A stretch of 64,000 nucleotides of DNA from assembly GCF_040869045.1 (NCBI RefSeq), contig NC_090319.1, positions 180,205,643 to 180,269,642 of the forward strand. Direction: 5' to 3'. Origin of the DNA: Eurosta solidaginis (lineage: Eukaryota; Arthropoda; Insecta; Diptera; Tephritidae). Shown piece by piece: positions 18,257-30,209 of this stretch. The position numbers and the translations under genes were made by a program. Under the pieces are notes generated by a model. The model was not told the DNA's origin. It searched no databases and saw nothing but the letters and a program-made list of their open reading frames with translations. The stretch's first letter is position 1. Each line of letters begins with the position of its first letter.

Positions 18257-19490
18257 ACAAGTAAGAACGGGACTGTCTTCGGCTGTGCCGAAGACTTCAT
18301 ACCTTTCATGAATGGGGCTGAACAATGATCTTATCCCGTTCGTAATCTCCGAATAATCGGATGTATAAGATAAGAAATATATAGTGAACAGATCTGCATA
18401 CCTTAACGATTTTTAAGATAAATATAAAATAAAAAACAGGTAGGTACTTTGTGTGAGGATGCAAAGTTTCTGGTTTTTTGTGGTCTGCGTGTAAAAACTA
18501 TGACTGCGAATCACGTATTTCAACAATATATGACGTAAACGTAACTATTTGATGAAATTTGATGAATTTTGAAGCTTCTAGCCGTAAAAAGGGGGCAAAA
18601 ATTGAGTTTATATGGGGTATATAATATATATACCACCGATCTCTATGATTTTTTCAGACAACAATATATGCTATACACGTAAGCATTTGGTGAAATTTGA
18701 AGCTTCTAGCTGTTAAAATGGGGAAGAAATTGCGCAAAGTTTCTTATCTGAACAATCGGTTGTATGGGATATATACTATATATACCACCGGTATCTATGA
18801 TTTTTTCAGACAACAATATATGCTATACACGTAAGCATTTAGTGAAATTTGAACATATCTAAACAATTTTTAAGATAAATATAAAATAAAAAATAGGTAG
18901 GTAATCTGTGTGAGGATGCAAAGCTTCACGTTTTTTGTGGTCTGCATGTAAAAACTATGACTACGAATCATGTATTTCAAAAATATATGACGTAAACGTA
19001 ACTATTTGATGAAATTTGATGAATTTTGAAGCTTCTAGCCGTAAAAAAGGGGCAAAACTGACAGTTTATATGAAGTATATAATATATATACCACCGATCT
19101 CTATGATTTTTTCAGACAACAATATATGCTATATACGTAAGCATATGGTGAAATTTGAAGCGTCTAGCTGTTAAAAAGTTGCGCAAAGATTCTTAACTGA
19201 ACAATCGGTTGTATGAGATATATACTATATATACCATCGATCTCAATGATTTTTTCAGACAACAATATATGCTATACACGTAAGCATTTGGTGAAAGTTG
19301 AAGCTTCTAGCTGTTAAAATGGGGAAGAAATTGCGCAAAGTTTCTTATCTGAACAATCGGTTGTATGGGATATATACTATATATACCACCGGTATCTATG
19401 ATTTTCTCAGACAACAATATATGCTATACACGTAAGCATTTAGTGAAATTTGAACATATCTAAACGATTTTTAAGATAAATATAAAATAA
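18257..19490 (+). mobile_element. family A, 5' partial copy (H + I), first copy of the array
   Basis: Head block 18257-18893 (637 bp), then block I 18894-19490 (597 bp, with a 10-bp deletion near 19168 shared by the copies near 23350 and 36770). The copy is interrupted at 19490 by the next head. It is the only head flanked on its left by non-array DNA (CATATTAAA before ACAAGTAAG). Confidence 0.8.
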
Positions 19491-22303
19491 ACAAGTAAGA
19501 ACGGGACTGTCTTCGGCTATGCCGAAGACTTCATACCTTTCATGAATGGGGCTGAACAATAATCTTATCCCGTTCGTAATCTCCGAATAATCGGATGTAT
19601 AAGATAACAAATATATAGTGAACAGATCTGCATACCTTAACGATTTTTAAGATAAATATAAAATAAAAAACAGGTAGGTACTTTGTGTGAGGATGCAAAG
19701 TTTCTGGTTTTTTGTGGTCTGCGTGTAAAAACTATGACTGCGAATCACGTATTTCAACAATATATGACGTAAACGTAACTATTTGATGAAATTTGATGAA
19801 TTTTGAAGCTTCTAGCCGTAAAAAGGGGGCAAAAAGTGAGTTTATATGGGGTATATAATATATATACCACCGATCTCTATGATTTTTTCAGACAACAATA
19901 TATGCTATACACGTAAGCATTTGGTGAAATTTGAAGCTTCTAGCTGTTAAAATGGGGAAGAAATTGTGCAAAGTTTCTTATCTGAACAATCGGTTGTATG
20001 GGATATATACTATATATACCACCGGTATCTATGATTTTTTCAGACAACAATATATGCTATACACGTAAGCATTTAGTGAAATTTGAACATATCTAAACAA
20101 TTTTTAAGATAAATATAAAATAAAAAATAGGTAGGTAATCTGTGTGAGGATGCAAAGCTTCACGTTTTTTGTGGTCTGCATGTAAAAACTATGACTACGA
20201 ATCATGTATTTCAAAAATATATGACGTAAACGTAACTATTTGATGAAATTTGATGAATTTTGAAGCTTCTAGCCGTAAAAAAGGGGCAAAAATGAGAGTT
20301 TATATGAAGTATGTAATATATATACCACCGATCTCTATGATTTTTTCAGACAACAATATATGCTATATACGTAAGCATATGGTGAAATTTGAAGCGTCTA
20401 GCTGTTAAAAAGGGGCAGAAATTGCGCAAAGTTTCTTAACTGAACAATCGGTTGTATGAGATATATACTATATATACCATCGATCTCAATGATTTTTTCA
20501 GACAACAATATATGCTATACACGTAAGCATTTGGTGAAAGTTGAAGCTTCTAGCTGTTAAAATGGGGAAGAAATTGCGCAAAGTTTCTTACCTGAACAAT
20601 CGGTTGTATGGGATATATACTATATATACCACCGGTATCTATGATTTTCTCAGACAACAATATATGCTATACACGTAAGCATTTAGTGAAATTTGAACAT
20701 ATCTAAACGATTTTTTAAGATAAATATAAAATAAAAAATAGGTAGGTAATCTGTGTGAGGATGCAAAGCTTCAGGTTTTTTGTGGTCTGCATGTAAAAAC
20801 TATGACTACGAATCACGTATTTCAAAAATATATGACGTAAACGTAACTATTTGATGAAATTTGATGAATTTTGAAGCTTCTAGCCGTAAAAAAGGGGCAA
20901 AAATGAGAGTTTATATGAAGTATATAATATATATACCACCGATCTCTATGATTTTTTCAGACAACAATATATGCTATATACGTAAGCATTTTGTGAAATT
21001 TGAAGCTTCTAGCTGTTAAAACGGGGCAGAAATTGCGCAAAGTTTCTTATCTGAACAATCGGTTGTATGAGATATATACTATATATACAACCGATCTCTA
21101 TGATTTTTTCAGACAACAATATATGCTATATACTTAAGCATTTGTTGAAATTTGAAGCTTCTAGCAGTTAAAATGGGGTAGAAATTGCGAACAGTTTCTT
21201 ATCTGAACAATCGGTTGTATGAGATATATACTATATATACAACCGATCTCTATGATTTTTTCAGACAACAATATATGCTATATACGTAAGCAATCGGTGA
21301 AATTTGAAGCTTATAGCTGTTAAAATGGGGTAGAAACTGCGAAAAGTTTCTTATCTGAACAATCGGTTGTATGAGATATATACTATATATACAACCGATC
21401 TCTATGATTTTTTCAGACAACAATATATGCTATATACGTAAGCAATCGGTGAAATTTGAAGCTTATAGCTGTTAAAATGGGGTAGAAATTGCGAAAAGTT
21501 TCTTATCTGAACAATCGGTTGTATGAGATATATACTATATATACAACCGATCTCTATGATTTTTTCAGACAACAATATATGTTATATACGTAAGTATTCG
21601 GTGAAATTTGAAGCTTCTAGCTGTTAAAATGGGGCTAAAATTTGCGAAAATATATATATATATATACTATATATATATACTATATATACCACCATATATA
21701 TACTATATATACCACCGATCTTTATCATTTTTTCAGACAACAATGTATGCTATATACCTAACATTCGTTGAAATTTGAAGCCTCTAGCTCTTAAAATGGG
21801 GCAGTAATTACGAAAAGTTCCTTATCTGAACAATCGGTTGTGGGGGATATATACTATATATACGACCGATCTCATCAATTTTTTCAGGCAACAATATGTG
21901 CAATATACGAAAGTATATGGTGAAGTTTGAAGCTTCAATCTGTTAAATTGGGTAAGATATTACAAAAATCCTCTTTTTCTGAAAAATCGGTTGTATGGAG
22001 GATATATGCTATAGTGGTCCGATCCGGTCGGTTCCGACAAATGTCTAATCGGACACCCAAATACACCCGCTCACCAAATTTTATCAAGATATCTCAAAAA
22101 TTGAGGGACTAGTTTGCATACAAACAGACAGACGGACAGACGGACAGACGGACAGACGGACATGGCTAAATCAACTCAGCTCTTCAACCTGATTATTTCG
22201 GTATACTTAATGGTGGGTTTATCTATTTTCCTTTAAGGACTTACAATTTTCGGTTTCGTGACGAAATTAATATACCATTTCATTTTCATGAAAGGTATAA
22301 AAA
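19491..22303 (+). mobile_element. family A, full head-to-tail copy 1 (H + I + II)
   Basis: H 19491-20127 (637 bp), I 20128-20738 (611 bp), II 20739-22303 (1,565 bp). The head hairpin loop reads TAT instead of TGT. The tail has the longest (GACGGACA)n run of the window, near 22126-22162. The 3' end is TTCATGAAAGGTATA at 22285-22299. It starts directly after the AAATATAAAATAA junction of the previous block I. Confidence 0.82.
21058..21095. repeat. representative monomer hairpin (recurs in most monomers)
   Basis: ATCGGTTGTAT (21058-21068) pairs perfectly with ATACAACCGAT (21085-21095) around a 16-nt AT-rich spacer. The same 11-bp inverted repeat is found in type-a monomers throughout the array. 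In other monomer types the right arm varies (ACCACCGGT in b, ACCATCGAT in c, ACCACCGAT in d), so the pairing is weaker. Confidence 0.85.
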
Positions 22304-23663
22304 TAGGTAGGTAATCTGTGTGAGGATGCAAAGCTTCACGTTTTTTGTGGTCTGCATGTAAAAACTATGACTAAGAATCACGTATTTCAAAAATATATGA
22401 CGTAAACGTAACTATTTGATGAAATTTGATGAATTTTGAAGCTTCTAGCCGTAAAAAAGGGGCAAAAATGAGAGTTTATATGAAGTATATAATATATATA
22501 CCACCGATCTCTATGATTTTTTCAGACAACAATATATGCTATATACGTAAGCATTTTGTGAAATTTGAAGCTTCTAGCTGTTAAAACGGGGCAGAAATTG
22601 CGCAAAGTTTCTTATCTGAACAATCGGTTGTATGAGATATATACTATATATACAACCGATCTCTATGATTTTTTCAGACAACAATATATGCTATATACTT
22701 AAGCATTTGTTGAAATTTGAAGCTTCTAGCTGTTAAAATGGGGTAGAAATTGCGAAAAGTTTCTTATCTGAACAATCGGTTGTATGAGATATATACTATA
22801 TATACAACCGATCTCTATGATTTTTTCAGACAACAATATATGCTATACACGTAAGCATTTGGTGAAATTTGAAGCTTCTAGCTGTTAAAATGGGGAAGAA
22901 ATTGCGCAAAGTTTCTTATCTGAACAATCGGTTGTATGGGATATATACTATATATACCACCGGTATCTATGATTTTTTCAGACAACAATATATGCTATAC
23001 ACGTAAGCATTTAGTGAAATTTGAACATATCTAAACAATTTTTAAGATAAATATAAAATAAAAAAATAGGTAGGTAATCTGTGTGAGGATGCAAAGCTTC
23101 ACGTTTTTTGTGGTCTGCATGTAAAAACTATGACTACGAATCATGTATTTCAAAAATATATGACGTAAACGTAACTATTTGATGAAATTTGATGAATTTT
23201 GAAGCTTCTAGCCGTAAAAAAGGGGCAAAACTGACAGTTTATATGAAGTATATAATATATATACCACCGATCTCTATGATTTTTTCAGACAACAATATAT
23301 GCTATATACGTAAGCATATGGTGAAATTTGAAGCGTCTAGCTGTTAAAAAGTTGCGCAAAGTTTCTTAACTGAACAATCGGTTGTATGAGATATATACTA
23401 TATATACCATCGATCTCAATGATTTTTTCAGACAACAATATATGCTATACACGTAAGCATTTGGTGAAAGTTGAAGCTTCTAGCTGTTAAAATGGGGAAG
23501 AAATTGCGCAAAGTTTCTTATCTGAACAATCGGTTGTATGGGATATATACTATATATACCACCGGTATCTATGATTTTCTCAGACAACAATATATGCTAT
23601 ACACGTAAGCATTTAGTGAAATTTGAACATATCTAAACGATTTTTAAGATAAATATAAAATAA
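22304..23663 (+). repeat. family A partial blocks between copies 1 and 2
   Basis: A 763-bp chimeric block (22304-23066) equals a 610-bp block plus one monomer: leader of type II, two type-a monomers, then type b and a head-like end. A block I of 597 bp (23067-23663) with the shared 10-bp deletion follows. No head, no tail. Confidence 0.78.
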
Positions 23664-26457
23664 ACAAGTAAGAACGGGACTGTCTTCGGCTGTGCCGAAG
23701 ACTTCATACCTTTCATGAATGGGGCTGAACAATAATCTTATCCCGTTCGTAATCTCCGAATAATCGGATGTATAAGATAACAAATATATAGTGAACAGAT
23801 CTGCATACCTTAACGATTTTTAAGATAAATATAAAATAAAAAACAGGTAGGTACTTTGTGTGAGGATGCAAAGTTTCTGGTTTTTTGTGGTCTGCGTGTA
23901 AAAACTATGACTGCGAATCACGTATTTCAACAATATATGACGTAAACGTAACTATTTGATGAAATTTGATGAATTTTGAAGCTTCTAGCCGTAAAAAGGG
24001 GGCAAAAAGTGAGTTTATATGGGGTATATAATATATATACCACCGATCTCTATGATTTTTTCAGACAACAATATATGCTATACACGTAAGCATTTGGTGA
24101 AATTTGAAGCTTCTAGCTGTTAAAATGGGGAAGAAATTGTGCAAAGTTTCTTATCTGAACAATCGGTTGTATGGGATATATACTATATATACCACCGGTA
24201 TCTATGATTTTTTCAGACAACAATATATGCTATACACGTAAGCATTTAGTGAAATTTGAACATATCTAAACAATTTTTAAGATAAATATAAAATAAAAAA
24301 TAGGTAGGTAATCTGTGTGAGGATGCAAAGCTTCACGTTTTTTGTGGTCTGCATGTAAAAACTATGACTACGAATCATGTATTTCAAAAATATATGACGT
24401 AAACGTAACTATTTGATGAAATTTGATGAATTTTGAAGCTTCTAGCCGTAAAAAAGGGGCAAAAATGATAGTTTATATGAAGTATATAATATATATACCA
24501 CCGATCTCTATGATTTTTTCAGACAACAATATATGCTATATACGTAAGCATATGGTGAAATTTGAAGCGTCTAGCTGTTAAAAAGGGGCAGAAATTGCGC
24601 AAAGTTTCTTAACTGAACAATCGGTTGTATGAGATATATACTATATATACCATCGATCTCAATGATTTTTTCAGACAACAATATATGCTAAACACGTAAG
24701 CATTTGGTGAAAGTTGAAGCTTCTAGCTGTTAAAATGGGGAAGAAATTGCGCAAAGTTTCTTATCTGAACAATCGGTTGTATGGGATATATACTATATAT
24801 ACCACCGGTATCTATGATTTTCTCAGACAACAATATATGCTATACACGTAAGCATTTAGTGAAATTTGAACATATCTAAACGATTTTTTAAGATAAATAT
24901 AAAATAAAAAATAGGTAGGTAATCTGTGTGAGGATGCAAAGCTTCAGGTTTTTTGTGGTCTGCATGTAAAAACTATGACTACGAATCACGTATTTCAAAA
25001 ATATATGACGTAAACGTAACTATTTGATGAAATTTGATGAATTTTGAAGCTTCTAGCCGTAAAAAAGGGGCAAAAATGAGAGTTTATATGAAGTATATAA
25101 TATATATACCACCGATCTCTATGATTTTTTCAGACAACAATATATGCTATATACGTAAGCATTTTGTGAAATTTGAAGCTTCTAGCTGTTAAAACGGGGC
25201 AGAAATTGCGCAAAGTTTCTTATCTGAACAATCGGTTGTATGAGATATATACTATATATACAACCGATCTCTATGATTTTTTCAGACAACAATATATGCT
25301 ATATACTTAAGCATTTGTTGAAATTTGAAGCTTCTAGCTGTTAAAATGGGGTAGAAATTGCGAAAAGTTTCTTATCTGAACAATCGGTTGTATGAGATAT
25401 ATACTATATATACAACCGATCTCTATGATTTTTTCAGACAACAATATATGCTATATACGTAAGCAATCGGTGAAATTTGAAGCTTATAGCTGTTAAAATG
25501 GGGTAGAAATTGCGAAAAGTTTCTTATCTGAACAATCGGTTGTATGAGATATATACTATATATACAACCGATCTCTATGATTTTTTCAGACAACAATATA
25601 TGCTATATACGTAAGCAATCGGTGAAATTTGAAGCTTATAGCTGTTAAAATGGGGTAGAAATTGCGAAAAGTTTCTTATCTGAACAATCGGTTGTATGAG
25701 ATATATACTATATATAAAACCGATCTCTATGATTTTTTCAGACAACAATATATGTTATATACGTAAGTATTCGGTGAAATTTGAAGCTTCTAGCTGTTAA
25801 AATGGGGCTAAAATTTGCGAAAATATATATATATATACTATATATATATACTATATATACCACCATATATATACTATATATACCACCGATCTTTATCATT
25901 TTTTCAGACAACAATGTATGCTATATACCTAAGCATTCGTTGAAATTTGAAGCCTCTAGCTCTTAAAATGGGGCAGTAATTACGAAAAGTTCCTTATCTG
26001 AACAATCGGTTGTGGGGGATATATACTATATATACGACCGATCTCATCAATTTTTTCAGGCAACAATATGTGCAATATACGAAAGTATATGGTGAAGTTT
26101 GAAGCTTCAATCTGTTAAATTGGGTAAGATATTACAAAAATCCTCTTTTTCTGAAAAATCGGTTGTATGGAGGATATATGCTATAGTGGTCCGATCCGGT
26201 CGGTTCCGACAAATGTCTAATCGGACACCCAAATACACCCGCTCACCAAATTTTATCAAGATATCTCAAAAATTGAGGGACTACTTTGCATACAAACAGA
26301 CAGACGGACAGACGGACATGGCTAAATCAACTCAGCTCTTCAACCTGATTATTTCGGTATACTTAATGGTGGGTCTATCTATTTTCCTTTAAGGACTTAC
26401 AATTTTCGGTTTCGTGACGAAATTAATATACCATTTCATTTTCATGAAAGGTATAAA
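23664..26457 (+). mobile_element. family A, full head-to-tail copy 2 (H + I + II)
   Basis: H 23664-24300 (637 bp), I 24301-24911 (611 bp), II 24912-26457 (1,546 bp). Nearly the same as copy 1 at a distance of about 4.16 kb, but with a shorter tetranucleotide run (near 26298-26322). Its tail is the only one followed by the ACAGGTAGGTACTTTG leader of the head block rather than by TAGGTAGGTAATCTG. Confidence 0.82.
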
Positions 26458-26525
26458 AACAGGTAGGTACTTTGTGTGAGGATGCAAAGTTTCTGGTTTT
26501 TTGTGGTCTGCGTGTAAAAACTATG
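26458..26525 (+). repeat. family A head-block leader, left of RTE insertion
   Basis: Leader of a head-type block lacking its 182-bp head. It is split by the RTE at 26525 and resumes at 29710. Confidence 0.75.
26512..26525 (+). repeat. RTE target-site duplication, left copy
   Basis: GTGTAAAAACTATG, repeated exactly at 29696-29709. The same word occurs uninterrupted in other head blocks of the array, showing the empty-site sequence. Confidence 0.92.
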
Positions 26526-29500
26526 GCTAGGCCACTCTGACATAATCGGTTTAAGGGCTAGCCGGGGGAGATTTCATCGGCAGCGTCTGTACACCTCTAG
26601 GTGCGGCTGCAAGCGGGCGTCTGTCTTGGAGCAAGCGGCTCGCTATATAAACGTGCCAATTAATATTTTCACCCCCGCTGAGCGGGTTGTGCGCTGGGCT
26701 TGGGACCCGTCACGTAAAACCATACTCCAATGAAATATAACAACAAGCCTCGGATAAATACACTCTCTATTGATGACGACCATGGCAAACGTTTGAAGGA
26801 CAATGAATTGAGGGCATGCACCTGGAACGTCCGCTCCCTGAATGGGATTGGTGCAGATGCCCGGCTGGTTGATGTCCTCGTCAAAGCAAAATCTGACATC
26901 ACCGCCATCCAAGAAATGCGTTGGACGAAGCAAGGAAGAAAGAAGATCAAAAATTGTGACATATATTGGAGTGGCCATGCGAATAAGCGCAGTTTCGGCG
27001 TCGGATTCGTGGTGGGAGAGAGACTTTGTCGCCAAGTGCTGGCGTTCACGCCTGTGGACGAGCGTCTCGCCGCTATTCGAATAAAAGCAAAATTTTTTAA
27101 TATATCATTCATCTGCGCCCATGCGCCGACAGAGGAGAAAGACGATGAGGTGAAAGACACTTTTTATGAACGATTAGAACGCACATACGAGCGCTGCCCC
27201 CGTCATGATATAAAAGTCGTGCTTGGCGACTTTAACGCCAGGGTGGGCAAAGAAGGTGTTTTTGGCCCTACAGTCGGAAAGTTCAGCCTACACAATGAAA
27301 CTTCTCCTAACGGACTGAGGCTGATTGACTTTGCCGGTGCTCGAAACATGGTCATATCAAGCACGAGGTTCATGCATAAAAAGATACATCAAGCTACATG
27401 GCTGTCTCCTGATCGAAATACTCGCAATCAGATCGATCACGTTGTGATAGACGGACGGCATGCCTCCAGTGTTTTAGATGTGCGAACGATCCGAGGATCT
27501 AACATCGATTCGGACCATTATCTCGTTGCAGCCAAAATACGCACCCGCCTCAACGCGGCTAAAAACAAGGAACAAAAAACACAAGGAAAGCTAGACGTCG
27601 AAAAGCTTCAATCACAACAGACTGCCAATGATTTCGCAACTCGACTCTCACACCTGCTCTCTGAGGGCACAACTCATCCTGAAGGAATACAGGAGCAGTG
27701 GGAGCATATCTCCAAAGCACTTCATACTGCCGCCGAGGAAAAAATTGGTTACCGGCGGCCACGAAAAAACAACTGGTATGATGAAGAATGCCGCGTTGCA
27801 ACCGAAAGAAAAGACGCTGCCTACAGGGCTACGTTAAAAGCGAGCGCGACAAGAGGAGTGTGTGAACGCTATCGTGAGTTGAAAAGGGAAGCGAGACGTC
27901 TTTTCAGGAAGAAAAAAGCAGAAGCAGAAAGGCGTGAGTGCGAGGAGCTTGAGCTGCTAGCCACCAGGAATAACGCCCGAAAATTCTACCAAAAAATACG
28001 GCGACAGACGGAAGGTTTTAAGACCGGGGCAAACTCCTGTAGGAATGAAAACGGCGACCTTGTAACTGATGTCCAGAGAGGGCTTAGATTATGGAGGGAA
28101 CACTTCTCTGCTCTCCTAAATGGAGGCAGCAATTCACCGCGCAGAGATGAAGAACCCGATCCCGCAATCGATGATGATGGAATATATGTCCCCCCGCCCG
28201 ATTATGACGAAGTTAGAATAGCAATAACCAGATTGAAAAACAACAAGGCCGTGGGCGCTGATGGATTGCCTGCGGAGCTATTCAAGTTCGGCGGCGAGGA
28301 GTTGGTAAGGCGCATGCAGCAGCTTCTTAGCAAAATATGGGTGGACGAAAGCATGCCCGACGGTTGGAATCTAAGTGTTCTTTGCCCAGTCCACAAGAAG
28401 GGGGATACTGCAAAATGCACCAACTATCGTGGAATCAGCCTTCTTAATATCGCATATAAGGTCCTTTCAAGTGTATTGTGCGAAAGATTGAAGCCCACCG
28501 TGAACCGGCTGATTGGACCTTATCAGTGCGGCTTCAGACCTGGTAAATCTACCATCGACCAGATTTTCACAATGCGCCAAATCTTGGAAAAAACCCGTGA
28601 AAAGAGAATCGACACACATCACCTCTTCGTCGACTTTAAAGCCGCCTTCGACAGCACGAAAAGGAGCTGCCTATATGCCGCTATGTCTGAATTTGGTTTC
28701 CCCGCAAAACTTATACGGCTGTGCAAAATGACGTTGAGCAACACCATCAGCTCAGTCAGAATTGGGAAGGACCTCTCCGAGCCGTTCGAAACTAAACGAG
28801 GTTTCAGACAGGGTGACCCCCTATCGTGCGATTTCTTTAATTTGATGCTGGAGAAAATTATACTAGCTGCAGAACTTAACCGCACTGGAACAATATACTA
28901 TAAAAGCGTGCAATTACTGGCATATGCTGATGACATTGATATCATCGGCCTAAACACCCGCGCTGTTAGTTCTGCTTACTCCAAGCTGGAAAAAGAAGCG
29001 GTAAAGATGGGTTTGATGGTGAATGAGGACAAAACGAAGTACCTGCTGTCATCGAGCAAAGAGTCAGCGCATATGCGCCTTGGCAACCACGCTACTGTTG
29101 GCAGTCATAATTTCGAAATAGTAAAAGACTTCGTTTATTTGGGAACCAGCATCAACATTAGCAACAACATCAGCACTGAAATCCAGCGAAGAATCAATCT
29201 TGCCAATAAATGCTACTTTGGACTAGGTAGGCAATTGAAAAGTAAAGTCCTCTCTCGGCGAACGAAAATCATACTCTACAAGTCACTTATCGTACCCGTC
29301 CTGCTATATGGGGCAGAAGCATGGACCATGACAACAGCAGTTCTACGCGTTGGCGATGGCGAGTACCGAAGAAGATTTAATGATGAGCTGTACGAGCTAT
29401 ACGCAGACATCAACATAGTCCAGCGAATTAAAACGCAGCGGCTGCGCTGGCTAGGCCATGTTATGCGAATGAAAGATGATGCTCCGGCCAAGAAAGTGTT

Positions 29501-29695
29501 TCTATCGGAACCCGCCTATGGAAGCAGAGGTAGAGGGCGGCCCCCACTCCGTTGGAAGGACCAGGTGGAAAACGATTTAAACTCCCTTGGTGTGACCAAT
29601 TGGCGCCGGTTGGCGGAGCGAAGGAGCGACTGGCGCGCCTTGTTGGACGGCCATAACCGTTTAGACGGTTAAGCGCCAATTAAGTAAGTAAGTAA
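26526..29695 (+). mobile_element. RTE-clade LINE, apparently intact
   Basis: A 3,170-bp element with a 204-bp 5' UTR, a single 980-codon protein and a very short 3' UTR ending in (TAAG)n at about 29680-29695. A short simple repeat in place of poly(A) is typical of RTE elements. A perfect 14-bp target duplication flanks it. No frameshift or stop is present. It lies in a family-A leader, so it is younger than that copy. Confidence 0.92.
26730..29672 (+). CDS. RTE-clade endonuclease-reverse transcriptase
   Basis: 980 residues, within the usual RTE range. Residues 28-270 form an APE-type endonuclease: N33 in TWNVRS, E62 in QEMRW, D167 and N169 in GDFNARVG, and D262-H263 in SDH, all present. Residues of about 275-420 are a basic linker with coiled-coil-like stretches. 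The reverse transcriptase follows with AVGADGLPAELFK, VHKKGD, NYRGISLL, CGFRPGKSTIDQI, FVDFKAAFDS, GFRQGDPLSC and the catalytic YADD at residues 732-735. The C-terminus has a RRINLANKCYFGL block, TKIILYKSLIVPVLLYGAE, and a short R-LRWLGHVMRM segment typical of RTE/BovB-like proteins. The enzyme nicks target DNA and copies its RNA in place. The start at 26730 is the first ATG of the frame. All catalytic residues that can be checked are intact, so this may be an active or recently active copy. Confidence 0.95.
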   Translation: MKYNNKPRINTLSIDDDHGKRLKDNELRACTWNVRSLNGIGADARLVDVLVKAKSDITAIQEMRWTKQGRKKIKNCDIYWSGHANKRSFGVGFVVGERLCRQVLAFTPVDERLAAIRIKAKFFNISFICAHAPTEEKDDEVKDTFYERLERTYERCPRHDIKVVLGDFNARVGKEGVFGPTVGKFSLHNETSPNGLRLIDFAGARNMVISSTRFMHKKIHQATWLSPDRNTRNQIDHVVIDGRHASSVLDVRTIRGSNIDSDHYLVAAKIRTRLNAAKNKEQKTQGKLDVEKLQSQQTANDFATRLSHLLSEGTTHPEGIQEQWEHISKALHTAAEEKIGYRRPRKNNWYDEECRVATERKDAAYRATLKASATRGVCERYRELKREARRLFRKKKAEAERRECEELELLATRNNARKFYQKIRRQTEGFKTGANSCRNENGDLVTDVQRGLRLWREHFSALLNGGSNSPRRDEEPDPAIDDDGIYVPPPDYDEVRIAITRLKNNKAVGADGLPAELFKFGGEELVRRMQQLLSKIWVDESMPDGWNLSVLCPVHKKGDTAKCTNYRGISLLNIAYKVLSSVLCERLKPTVNRLIGPYQCGFRPGKSTIDQIFTMRQILEKTREKRIDTHHLFVDFKAAFDSTKRSCLYAAMSEFGFPAKLIRLCKMTLSNTISSVRIGKDLSEPFETKRGFRQGDPLSCDFFNLMLEKIILAAELNRTGTIYYKSVQLLAYADDIDIIGLNTRAVSSAYSKLEKEAVKMGLMVNEDKTKYLLSSSKESAHMRLGNHATVGSHNFEIVKDFVYLGTSINISNNISTEIQRRINLANKCYFGLGRQLKSKVLSRRTKIILYKSLIVPVLLYGAEAWTMTTAVLRVGDGEYRRRFNDELYELYADINIVQRIKTQRLRWLGHVMRMKDDAPAKKVFLSEPAYGSRGRGRPPLRWKDQVENDLNSLGVTNWRRLAERRSDWRALLDGHNRLDG

Positions 29696-29709
29696 GTGTA
29701 AAAACTATG
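29696..29709 (+). repeat. RTE target-site duplication, right copy
   Basis: Exact copy of 26512-26525 directly after the (TAAG)n tail. Confidence 0.92.
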
Positions 29710-30096
29710 ACTGCGAATCACGTATTTCAACAATATATGACGTAAACGTAACTATTTGATGAAATTTGATGAATTTTGAAGCTTCTAGCCGTAAAAAGGG
29801 GGCAAAAATTGAGTTTATATGGGGTATATAATATATATACCACCGATCTCTATGATTTTTTCAGACAACAATATATCCTATACACGTAAGCATTTGGTGA
29901 AATTTGAAGCTTCTAGCTGTTAAAATGGGGAAGAAATTGCGCAAAGTTTCTTATCTGAACAATCGGTTGTATGGGATATATACTATATATACCACCGGTA
30001 TCTATGATTTTTTCAGACAACAATATATGCTATACACGTAAGCATTTAGTGAAATTTGAACATATCTAAACAATTTTTAAGATAAATATAAAATAA
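29710..30096 (+). repeat. family A head-block remainder, between RTE and family B
   Basis: Continues the interrupted block (d- and b-type monomers, then CATATCTAAACAATTTTTAAG). It ends at the AAATATAAAATAA junction, where family B is inserted. The two parts sum to 455 bp, equal to a head block minus its 182-bp head. Confidence 0.75.
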
Positions 30097-30209
30097 ACAA
30101 GTAAGGAAGGTTAAGTTCGGGTGTAACCGAACATTACATACTCAGTTGAGAGCTATGGTGACAACATAAGGGAAAATAACCATGTAGGAAAATGAACCGA
30201 GGGAAACCC

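Noticed and set aside
26643..29679. Several antisense open frames across the RTE (for example 26643-27160, 28619-28885)
   Set aside because: Shadows of the 980-codon + strand frame, with no recognisable domains.
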